The translations under genes were made by a program, and so were the position numbers. Shown here one piece after another: positions 7,801-11,308 of a stretch of DNA of 11,308 nucleotides (its first letter is position 1; the number at the start of each line of letters is the position of its first letter). The DNA lies in the NCBI GenBank assembly GCA_023443925.1, contig JAEZSL010000294.1, positions 1-11,308 on the forward strand, in the 5' to 3' direction. The notes below the pieces were generated by a model, which worked only from the letters and a program-made list of their open reading frames with translations, was not told where the DNA came from and made no database searches. The stretch is from Bacillota bacterium. GTDB taxonomy: Bacteria; Bacillota_A; Clostridia; Lachnospirales; Lachnospiraceae.

Positions 7801-8589
7801 AAAGTAACAATAACAATAACCTATGCCGGACATACGGCAGCTTTTGAAATAACCGTTATACAACCACCCACCGGAATTACTCTTAAGGAAACCAATAAAG
7901 CTTTGTTTACCGGTGATAGTTTCGCTTTAATGTCTGAATTAACCCCGGAAGGAGCGGAAAGTAAATTAGTATACCGTTCCGATAATCCACAGGCAGCGGT
8001 CGTAAGCGCAGACGGTATTGTAACTGCCAAATCCCCCGGCAGGGCAGTTATCACAGTGCAGACTGAAAATGGATATACGGCAGCTTGTACGGTAACGGTT
8101 CGGAACAAAGTGGTCTCCGTTAAATTAAATGCAACGAAAAAGACCTTAGGTATCGGTGAGAAATTTAAATTAATACCGGTATTAAATCCCAAGGATGCTG
8201 TGGGAAAGGTTACCTTTACTTCAAGTAATAAAGCAGTTGCCGTGATTAGTTCCACCGGTATCATCACAGCCCGTAAAACAGGAACTGTAAAAATTAAGGT
8301 GGTAACCGATAATGGAAAATCAGCGGTTTGCACCATAACGGTTAAAAAAGCACCGGTATCTCTGAAAGTCAATGCAAAAGCAGTAACACTGAAGTCAAAA
8401 AAGACCTATCAATTAAAAGCCTTATTAAGTAAAGGCTCAGCCGGAACGGTCACCTATCAATCCAGCAACCGGGGAGTGGTCAGTGTAAGTGCAAAAGGAA
8501 AGCTGACCGCCGGAAAGAAGGGAACGGCAGTTATAACCATTAAAACTTACAATAATAAAGTGGTTAAGGTAAAAGTTACCGTTAAATAA
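1804..8589 (+). CDS. Giant secreted GH92 glycosidase, candidate mannosyl-phosphate hydrolase
   Basis: This is a 2261-residue exported protein. Approximate order by residue: signal peptide 1-27 ending A-F-A; discoidin/F5-8-like 80-225; beta-rich accessory domain 233-406; GH92 catalytic region 409-1160; second F5/8-like module 1177-1319; FIVAR-like helical linker 1320-1389; CBM6-like 1391-1523; InlB-B-repeat-like 1524-1603; an unassigned beta domain to 1694; four Big_3-like and three Big_2-like Ig domains to the end. GH92 enzymes are Ca2+-dependent inverting exo-alpha-mannosidases. Conserved here are W739-D-T-Y-R-T, M786-V-G-T, and G-D1056-E-D1058-N-G-E-M-S-A-W in the catalytic-base region. The usual acid Glu of N-E-P-S-H-H is Gln1014 (N-Q-P-S-H-H). 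As I recall, this exchange is also present in an actinobacterial GH92 that hydrolyses mannose-alpha-1-phospho-6-mannose. No LPXTG, SLH or C-terminal membrane anchor is visible. The family is certain; the substrate is inferred. Confidence 0.93.
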   Translation: MKVNYKKRIAWLLVFCMIIPNGFTAFAHTQSGEELVDSDSGKNKLWTSSFQKPDGFLTNTADEKGSGGLQPVSSNALTGDITYLVDLSTVTGSANYNNNEVKENLFDHNSATKFLSNVAAPITVSWSLTGKAEKTVKEYAMVSANDVPDRDPKSWQLFGKKEGDADYTLIDERTNQAFSERFQSKIYTVKSPGAYSSYKLSITRNASSQGTSGMTQFADLILATGDSADDQYKTSGMSAAISTGPSSTWNQNANAGWSGSKALKVTGSITDQDAYAYNKLYDGLNIPVGDDTYFQYCIFPSMSNGSGYDYQYTQMYLSLDLKFTDGTYLSELGALDQNRNGLDALSQGDSRTLTTNQWNRIYSNIGSVASGKTIEAVLADYKKPSHDMSGYKDFTTYFDEIEVYNKTPLTISHLSDYTYILRGTNDSPGFSRGLTAPAVTMPHGFNFWVPATNSSDNKIYDYQDTALRYITVCHEPSYWVGDRGTWQFMVNTSLKAATDNNYALGSLTSDFSHENEIARANYYSVEFDKAKGASAGSRLELTPTVHGAAVRFTFDSMAANRNVIFDCVRAGGDVIYDNSSAVTTFKGYSDHTGNGSKRMYLYGTFDQKALLTRESAKGGIAAFDKDVVEMKIATSYISYEQAQKNLELEIVADEKFDDVYVKARNTWDEKLNVISDVKGATYEQLVSLYSNLYRLFAYPNTMSENTGTESEPVWQYKSPYRDSSAPAVEGQFYINNGFWDTYRTTWAAYSLFTPGEASVMLNGLVQHYNDQGWVPRWIAPGGTNSMVGTSSDVIFADAVVKGLDFDWGGAYASALRNAASVSTNLTNGGRKNLNTAIFLGYNPGTSEDFSWSMESYINDYGIARMAKILADRETQESKKSEYLAEYQYYINRAKNYVKLFDNSGSTPLNQWFRGKDASGEWNTANFTNNAFDPFYWGENYTETNAYNMAVSVPQDGQGLANLYGGLDGLAQKLDSIFETNGIYNGYGAVNSVGGIHEQKEAREIKLGQYGHSNQPSHHIIYMYNYAAQPWKTQKYVRDILDRAYVGSTFGQGYIGDEDNGEMSAWYVFSALGFYPVNMGSDEFAVGSPLFEEATVNLQGGGTLTVKAHNNSRENVYIQSMALNGEEYNKSFIKYADICNGGTIEFTMGAQPNETWGTGTENLPESLTAPEEEVKTYEDFTSPGVNIVNTDTITTEPVYQDRLAGNASNLKNLVDNNSGTETVFVDGDTLYYSMDKAGKAELFTITSGKTGPAPASVTVYGAVENGDWVELAAYDNMEFQWSQYTRPFSIKEEKQDLYSHYKFIFGNGTVSEIELLGYEDSARTKDDLGRLIQAAGQIDLTGLPEVLKAVLAAAVTAAKLVYDDTEASDEAYTGAYNDLKRALETVNGSLVNAYERMEAESFNSGNVLIDYVNGVPNNIGGVKKDYWAGYKNVLFAGDTNFMELHYSAQGTDGGGYVEIYLDDINSSPVGRIQTPVTAPNGWAEYVTVNTEISPAITGLHDVYLVFRNDGTHAYVANVDWFRFEAYCKVSGTAGENGTIDLADQTVPYGQSVSFQVDPEDGYVVDQLLVNGVDTGFKGNGSESTLYTIDKVIKDTIVTVRFRPIETGSATAVQTEGAVITFRPGDGTTDVPEGTVITADITLEAGRNLKKILLNGIELGAEAVTHNEDGTYTVVFRMGRGSHVLSVELYGEDEATVTGIIIKKYPDKLVYYVNDPLDLTGMEVMAVYSDETTAVIKDYFVDTVNPTTMAGVTLVEISYRGAVAGFEITVLDKEPENDLTGLKITKNPDKLVYRIREALDLEGLEVTAAYKDGTTAVIPDYQVLTSNPTIKAGTVNVVVGYSGLTASFRITVLPDDLPPVSLTGLEITKLPLKLNYELREPLRLQGMEVLAVYSDGRKEAVTGYEVITQNPTARTGRVTVTIGYEGKTASFQITVTRRQTETPSVAMTGITISEKPGKLIYKVSEALDLSGLVVKAVYSDGTSYTTGNYSVVTQNPTAVAGKVTITITYAGHTAAFEITVIQPPTGITLKETNKALFTGDSFALMSELTPEGAESKLVYRSDNPQAAVVSADGIVTAKSPGRAVITVQTENGYTAACTVTVRNKVVSVKLNATKKTLGIGEKFKLIPVLNPKDAVGKVTFTSSNKAVAVISSTGIITARKTGTVKIKVVTDNGKSAVCTITVKKAPVSLKVNAKAVTLKSKKTYQLKALLSKGSAGTVTYQSSNRGVVSVSAKGKLTAGKKGTAVITIKTYNNKVVKVKVTVK
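3028..5283 (+). other. GH92 catalytic region within the giant protein
   Basis: Residues 409-1160 hold the N-terminal beta-sandwich and the (alpha/alpha)6-type catalytic core typical of GH92. The sandwich carries P-H-G-F-N-F-W at 442-448, where I would expect a P-F-G-type motif in ordinary alpha-mannosidases. The core carries N-G-F-W-D-T-Y-R-T, G-W-V-P-R-W, M-V-G-T-S-S-D, Y-G-H-S-N-Q-P-S-H-H and G-D-E-D-N-G-E-M-S-A-W-Y-V-F. The frame is intact and all blocks are in the expected order, so the Gln at 1014 (codon CAG, 4843-4845) is not the result of a decayed gene. Confidence 0.9.
5974..6372 (+). other. CBM6-like carbohydrate-binding module
   Basis: Residues 1391-1523 begin with Y-E-R-M-E-A-E-S-F, contain G-V-K-K-D-Y-W-A-G-Y and G-G-Y-V-E-I-Y-L-D, then G-L-H-D-V-Y-L-V-F and end N-V-D-W-F-R-F-E. 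This is the CBM6/CBM35 pattern (E-A-E start, G-x-H-x-V/L-Y-L, final W-F-x-F). Members bind xylan, beta-glucan, uronic acid or galactose-type glycans; the ligand here is unknown. Confidence 0.75.
6886..7860 (+). repeat. Four tandem Big_3-like Ig domains
   Basis: Four units of about 80 codons start at 6886, 7132, 7381 and 7636. Each opens with the pattern (V/L/M)-T-G-(I/L)-x-I and continues with P-x-K-L-x-Y, then L-x-G-(L/M)-x-V-x-A-x-Y-x-D, then N-P-T, and closes with a beta-strand such as F-x-I-T-V. The protein pattern is clear but the DNA copies are well diverged, so the duplication is old. They probably act as a rigid spacer holding the enzyme away from the cell wall. Confidence 0.85.
7870..8586 (+). 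repeat. Three tandem Big_2-like Ig domains, lysine-rich at the end
   Basis: Units begin at about 7870, 8110 and 8356. Each shows the Big_2 pattern: L at the first strand, Y/F-x-S-x-N-x-x-V-x-x-V-S-x-x-G-x-(I/L)-T-A, then G-x-x-x-I-T/K-V and a closing strand. The last unit has about 16 Lys and one Arg in some 78 residues and no Asp or Glu. Such domains occur in surface proteins and could hold the protein on the anionic cell wall. Confidence 0.85.
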
Positions 8590-8668
8590 AGTAATAAAAC
8601 GGTTAAGGTAAAAGTCATTGTTAGATAGAGTAATAAAACGGTTAGGTAAAAGTAACCGTTAAATAAAG
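8553..8668 (+). repeat. 39-bp tandem repeat copying the 3' end of the GH92 gene
   Basis: Three copies with a 39-base period start at 8553, 8592 and 8631, with core TAATAAAACGGTTAAGGTAA. Copy 1 is the end of the coding region including its TAA. Copy 2 remains in frame after the stop and would read S-N-K-T-V-K-V-K-V-I-V-R-stop. Copy 3 has lost one base. A further, more diverged copy is visible at about 8708-8744, and the start of another at 8746. The unit equals 13 codons, the last beta-strand of the Big_2 fold. Confidence 0.85.
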
Positions 8669-8726
8669 AAATAAATCAGTAATGATAATGACATCATTAA
8701 ACAGAATAATCAAACAGGTAAGGTAA

Positions 8727-8852
8727 AATTCATCGCTAAATAGAATAATAAAACGGCAATGCCGTATATTCGCTATACCTATAGGCGGCGGATTGGGAGT
8801 ATTTGGCGGTATCGTCCTTGGTTCTATTATGGATAGTAAAAATAATAAATAA
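8727..8852 (+). pseudogene. Short glycine-rich coding remnant, unidentified
   Basis: A frame open from 8727 to the TAA at 8850 ends in a segment that looks like real protein: P-I-G-G-G-L-G-V-F-G-G-I-V-L-G-S-I-M-D-S followed by K-N-N-K. That is a glycine-zipper-like membrane helix with a charged tail. No convincing start codon or ribosome binding site precedes it, and the upstream part of the frame is the 39-bp repeat debris. I read it as the 3' scrap of a lost gene; chance is possible. Confidence 0.3.
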
Positions 8853-8886
8853 ATCAATTTACAAATTCCAATTTAATAACTTAGAT

Positions 8887-8912
8887 AAGGCACGGAAATT
8901 CCCGTGCCTTTA
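8887..8912 (+). terminator. Hairpin, probable terminator downstream of the GH92 gene
   Basis: AAGGCACGG (8887-8895) pairs perfectly with CCGTGCCTT (8902-8910) around a 6-base loop. The T-run after it is short (CTTTAG), so termination would be weaker than at the other sites. It is the only terminator-like hairpin between the GH92 stop and the dehydrogenase. Confidence 0.6.
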
Positions 8913-8970
8913 GTCTGTATAAATTTGTTTTTGCATAATCTTAAATTCAAAGATTAATTTGTCTGCAGTC

Positions 8971-9003
8971 TGAGATTAAAAATGCAATGCATTTTTAATC
9001 TCA
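8971..9003. repeat. Perfect 33-base palindrome
   Basis: TGAGATTAAAAATGCA at 8971-8986 is followed by one central A and the exact reverse complement at 8988-9003. There is no T-run after it. It sits just upstream of a candidate promoter for the dehydrogenase. It could be an operator, an mRNA hairpin or a copy of a dispersed palindromic element. Confidence 0.8.
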
Positions 9004-9008
9004 CCGCC

Positions 9009-9037
9009 TTGAAAAGTGCAGTAAATAAGAGTAGTAT
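9009..9037 (+). promoter_or_regulatory. Possible promoter of the dehydrogenase gene
   Basis: TTGAAA at 9009-9014 and TAGTAT at 9032-9037 are 17 bases apart, 140 bases before the start codon. An overlapping TATAGT at 9035 is an alternative -10 with a longer spacer. The 5' leader then carries CTGTCAG twice (9092-9098 and 9100-9106) and a small CAGATT/AATCTG hairpin at 9104-9122. Confidence 0.35.
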
Positions 9038-9161
9038 AGTTATAACTGAGTGTATCATTACTATTCAGTATTTTGGGTAAATAAAAGAAAGCTGTCAGGC
9101 TGTCAGATTAATAAAAAATCTGCATTCCTGATTGAAAATACAAGGTAATAATAATTACATA

Positions 9162-9170
9162 AAGGTGAGG
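9162..9170 (+). promoter_or_regulatory. Ribosome binding site of the dehydrogenase
   Basis: AAGGTGAGG lies 6 bases before the ATG at 9177 and fixes that start. Confidence 0.8.
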
Positions 9171-9176
9171 TAGCTT

Positions 9177-10202
9177 ATGAAGAGTGCAGTATTTTATGGG
9201 AAACATGATTTAAGAATTGAGGATTTACAAAAACCGGAACCCGGAGACAGGGAAGTATTGATAAAGGTTATGGCTTGTGGCGTATGTGGTACGGATGTAC
9301 ATATTTATGAAGGGGATCAGGGAGCCGCGGACTGTCCGCCGGAAACCGTACTGGGTCACGAATTTTCCGGTATAGTAGAAGCCGTTGGGGCACAGGTAAC
9401 AAAATTTAAGGCAGGGGACAGGGTTTGTGTGGACCCCAATGTTTTATGCGGAGAATGTTATTACTGTAAGAATGGAATCGGGCATTTCTGCGAAGAAATG
9501 ATTGGTATCGGTACTACTTGTAACGGTGGTTTTTCCGAGTATTGTGTGGTACCCCAGTCACAGGTATATACAATCGGCGATGAAACAACCTTTGAAGAAG
9601 CAGCTATGGCAGAACCGGTTGCCTGCTGTCTCCATGGAATTGATATGTGTAATATAAAGCCAGGTAGTAACGTGCTGGTGATTGGCGGAGGTATGATCGG
9701 ATTGATTATGTTACAGCTGGCCAGATTAAACGGGGCAGCCACTATAGTTTTACTGGAACCGGTGGAACAAAAAAGGGAAATGGCTGTCAGGTTAGGTGCA
9801 GATTTATGTTTAGACCCTTCTGAGGATATTACTTCCATTCTAGGAGAACATAAAATTCAACGCTTTGATGTGGTGATTGAATGTGCGGGTCTGACTAAAA
9901 CCATAGCACAGGCAATTGAGCTGGCGGGCAAAAAATCCACTGTAATGATGTTTGGACTTACGAAACCGGAGGACACGGTTGCTGTCAAACCTTTCGAAAT
10001 ATTTAAGAAAGAGATAGAACTAAAGGCTTCCTTTATTAATCCCTATACTCAGTCCAGGGCGGTCAGCTTGATCGATTCAAAGAAAATTGATGTCAGTTCT
10101 ATGGTAAATAAAGTGGCATCTTTAAAGGAGTTAGTAGATATACTAAGTAAACCGGAATTGCGTGCAAAAGGGAAATACATTATTAACCCCTGGATGCAAT
10201 AG
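9177..10202 (+). CDS. Zinc-dependent medium-chain alcohol/polyol dehydrogenase
   Basis: This 341-residue cytosolic enzyme oxidises a secondary alcohol (polyol, sugar alcohol or threonine-like) with a nicotinamide cofactor. The GroES-like N-terminal half carries the catalytic zinc ligands C37 (G-V-C-G-T-D), H61-E62 (G-H-E-F) and distal E146 (A-E-P-V). Structural zinc is held by C91, C94, C97 and C105. The Rossmann half has G-G-G-M-I-G at 170-175, and Glu194 ends the second strand, which favours NAD+ over NADP+. Length is typical of the sorbitol/xylitol/threonine dehydrogenase branch. It has its own leader and a strong terminator, so it appears to be monocistronic. The exact substrate cannot be read from sequence, so no gene symbol is given. 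Confidence 0.92.
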   Translation: MKSAVFYGKHDLRIEDLQKPEPGDREVLIKVMACGVCGTDVHIYEGDQGAADCPPETVLGHEFSGIVEAVGAQVTKFKAGDRVCVDPNVLCGECYYCKNGIGHFCEEMIGIGTTCNGGFSEYCVVPQSQVYTIGDETTFEEAAMAEPVACCLHGIDMCNIKPGSNVLVIGGGMIGLIMLQLARLNGAATIVLLEPVEQKREMAVRLGADLCLDPSEDITSILGEHKIQRFDVVIECAGLTKTIAQAIELAGKKSTVMMFGLTKPEDTVAVKPFEIFKKEIELKASFINPYTQSRAVSLIDSKKIDVSSMVNKVASLKELVDILSKPELRAKGKYIINPWMQ

Positions 10203-10271
10203 GAACAGCCGACCAGACAACTGATATATGGTATACACTATTCAGTACAGTATTTTATAATAATGATACGA

Positions 10272-10304
10272 GTGTCAAATCGCAAAAATATGACATTTTG
10301 ACAC
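10272..10304. promoter_or_regulatory. TGTCA-containing hairpin after the dehydrogenase gene
   Basis: GTGTCAAA (10272-10279) pairs with TTTGACAC (10297-10304) over 8 bases around a 17-base loop that itself contains another TGACA at 10291-10295. There is no T-run, so it is not a good terminator. It could be an operator or mRNA-stabilising structure. Confidence 0.4.
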
Positions 10305-10328
10305 CCAGGTGAAATTATAGTTAAAATT

Positions 10329-10389
10329 AAGCTAACTGATCCTATCGTGATTTGCAAAACAAATCTGTAGGAAATCAGTTAGCTTTTTT
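10329..10389 (+). terminator. Strong rho-independent terminator after the dehydrogenase
   Basis: AAGCTAACTGAT (10329-10340) pairs with ATCAGTTAGCTT (10374-10385). The stem continues through CCTA/TAGG with a two-base bulge and, across a four-base against two-base internal loop, GATTTG/CAAATC around a CAAAA loop. That gives 22 pairs in all, ending in a six-T run (10384-10389). Confidence 0.92.
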
Positions 10390-10464
10390 ATATAGTATTT
10401 TTCACATAAAGCTAAATAGAAAATCCAGCAGGATTTCCAATATAAAAAGGCTGTGCCTTGAGAT

Positions 10465-10492
10465 TTGTATTATAGCCAAATTAAATTATATT
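10465..10492 (+). promoter_or_regulatory. Possible promoter of the two-component genes
   Basis: TTGTAT (10465-10470) and TATATT (10487-10492) are separated by 16 bases, about 84 bases before the response-regulator start. The remaining sequence between the terminator and the gene (10390-10575) is A+T-rich, with two small hairpins near 10420-10434 and 10446-10459, and no credible gene. Confidence 0.35.
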
Positions 10493-10575
10493 TTGAAAGA
10501 ATTGTTTTTGGTTATAGGTAATGGTAAAATTACTAAAAATATTATTTTTAACTAATATGATTGAAAGGGCAGATT

Positions 10576-11259
10576 ATGAGATTATTAATGATTGAAGATG
10601 ATGAGGAATTATGTGATGCAGTTGCCGTCCATTTAAAAAAAGAAGGTTACGAACTGGATTTCTGTCATAACGGGGACGAGGTATCTTATTACCTGACTGG
10701 GTTTGCTCATGATGTAATCATACTGGACCGGATGCTTCCGGGGACCGACGGGCTTACCATTCTGGAGGGCATCCGCCGAAGAGGGAATACAACCCCGGTT
10801 ATAATGGTCACAGCCATGAATGGAATCAATGACAGGATAGACGGGCTGGATGGCGGAGCGGACGATTATCTGGTAAAACCCTTTGAGGTACAGGAATTGC
10901 AGGCAAGAATCCGGGCACTCTTAAGAAGGCCCCGGAAAATAGAGAGCCCGGATGTTCTTAACTTTGTGGATATTGAGTTAAATACCAGCAGCTGTACAGC
11001 AGTCTGCGGCGGGAGTAAGGTCTCTTTATCCAAAAGGGAGGGTGCATTACTGGAATTTTTCCTCCTCCACAAGGAACAGATTTTAACCAGAGAGCAGATT
11101 CTTTTAAGGGTATGGGGGCCGGACTCCTTCGTGGAAGACGGCAATATTGATAATTACATATTTTTTTTAAGAAGACGACTAAAAGCCATGGATTCGAAGG
11201 TTGGCATTAAAACGGTACATGGCATCGGTTATCGATTGGAGATTAAAGAGCATGCTTAA
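10576..11259 (+). CDS. OmpR/PhoB-family response regulator
   Basis: This 227-residue DNA-binding regulator is activated by phosphorylation. The receiver domain (1-115) has the acidic pocket E7-D8-D9, phosphoacceptor D51 (I-I-L-D-R-M-L-P-G), T79 and K101 (V-K-P-F). The C-terminal winged-helix domain (about 128-223) has L-S-K-R-E, L-T-R-E-Q-I-L, the recognition-helix segment N-I-D-N-Y-I-F-F-L-R-R-R-L and the wing V-H-G-I-G-Y-R-L. The ATG at 10576 was chosen because AAAGGG lies 6 bases upstream and M-R-L-L-M-I-E-D-D is the usual family start; a TTG at 10561 would add five residues without a ribosome site. The kinase gene overlaps its 3' end. All catalytic residues are present. Its regulon is unknown. 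Confidence 0.95.
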   Translation: MRLLMIEDDEELCDAVAVHLKKEGYELDFCHNGDEVSYYLTGFAHDVIILDRMLPGTDGLTILEGIRRRGNTTPVIMVTAMNGINDRIDGLDGGADDYLVKPFEVQELQARIRALLRRPRKIESPDVLNFVDIELNTSSCTAVCGGSKVSLSKREGALLEFFLLHKEQILTREQILLRVWGPDSFVEDGNIDNYIFFLRRRLKAMDSKVGIKTVHGIGYRLEIKEHA

Positions 11260-11308
11260 TTCCATAAGAAAAAGGTTGATTCTTTTATACACCTGTTCTA
11301 CCGGTCTT
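11252..11308 (+). CDS. Sensor histidine kinase, N-terminus only (cut by window)
   Basis: The ATG at 11252 overlaps the last 8 bases of the response-regulator gene in another frame, the common translational coupling of regulator and kinase. The 19 visible residues begin M-L-N-S-I-R-K-R-L-I-L-L-Y, a positive stretch followed by the first transmembrane helix, as in membrane-bound kinases. GGAG at 11238-11241 could serve as the ribosome site. No catalytic domain lies within the window, so the kinase assignment rests on position and this start. Confidence 0.75.
   Translation, partial: MLNSIRKRLILLYTCSTGL

Noticed and set aside
7821..8372. 183-residue open frame on the minus strand
   Set aside because: It lies opposite the Big_2 coding repeats, which are rich in GTT/ACC-type codons that keep the complementary strand open. 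No ribosome site or recognisable protein pattern.
8553..8762. CRISPR-like array suggested by regular 39-base repetition
   Set aside because: The units are directly adjacent without unique spacers and derive from the end of the coding sequence, so this is tandem duplication.
8642..8857. 71-residue minus-strand open frame in the gap
   Set aside because: It covers the reverse complement of the decayed 39-bp repeats. Its hydrophobic appearance comes from A+T-rich repeats, and no ribosome site was seen.
8971..9003. Palindrome as a terminator of the upstream region
   Set aside because: The stem is A+T-rich, with no T-run on either side apart from bases inside the arms. The hairpin at 8887-8910 fits a terminator role better.
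9461..9838. 125-residue minus-strand open frame inside the dehydrogenase gene
   Set aside because: It is antisense to zinc-site and Rossmann coding sequence, with no start context and no protein-like pattern.
10352..10555. Possible 67-residue gene on the plus strand
   Set aside because: Its only start is a TTG within the apical part of a strong terminator, without a ribosome site. The composition simply reflects A+T-rich intergenic DNA.
10561..10575. Alternative TTG start for the response regulator
   Set aside because: The AAAGGG ribosome site lies after it, and receiver domains normally start directly at the M-x-L-L-x-I-E-D-D strand, as from 10576.

Overview
The window looks like chromosome of a Gram-positive, low-to-middle GC Clostridia relative, most likely a Lachnospiraceae-type anaerobe. 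This is inferred from the A+T-rich intergenic DNA, the GGAGG-like ribosome binding sites, rho-independent terminators, an RbsC-type sugar ABC transporter with a lipoprotein binding protein, a giant secreted glycosidase with many Ig-like modules, and an OmpR-type two-component pair. All recognisable genes are on the + strand. No tRNA, rRNA, CRISPR array, IS element or phage gene was seen.

Layout. (1) 1-1527: the 3' part of a sugar ABC operon, with a truncated RbsC-like permease followed by a Peripla_BP_4-type lipoprotein. It is closed by a structured terminator at 1556-1642. (2) 1804-8589: one gene for a secreted 2261-residue modular protein. Its core is a glycoside hydrolase family 92 (GH92) domain, flanked by discoidin/CBM-like modules, a CBM6-like module, four Big_3-like and three Big_2-like Ig domains. 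The position of the usual GH92 catalytic acid (Glu in the N-E-P-S-H-H motif) is Gln here, which suggests a mannosyl-phosphate hydrolase rather than an ordinary alpha-mannosidase. (3) 8590-9176: a 587-base gene-poor stretch. It holds 39-bp tandem copies of the 3' end of the GH92 gene, a short glycine-rich coding remnant, a hairpin, a perfect 33-base palindrome and a weak promoter. (4) 9177-10202: a zinc-dependent medium-chain dehydrogenase of the sorbitol/threonine dehydrogenase type, followed by a TGTCA hairpin and a very strong terminator at 10329-10389. (5) 10576-11308: an OmpR/PhoB-family response regulator overlapping the start of its sensor kinase, which runs off the right edge.

How they may fit together (inference): the secreted GH92 protein would release mannose or related sugar from phosphomannan or glycan. 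The neighbouring ABC system could import a released sugar, and the dehydrogenase could oxidise a polyol or sugar. The terminators and separate promoters argue for four transcription units, so shared function rests on proximity only. The most notable points are the Glu-to-Gln substitution, the entirely non-acidic, lysine-rich last domain in a protein with no visible anchor, and the tandem duplication of the gene end across its stop codon.
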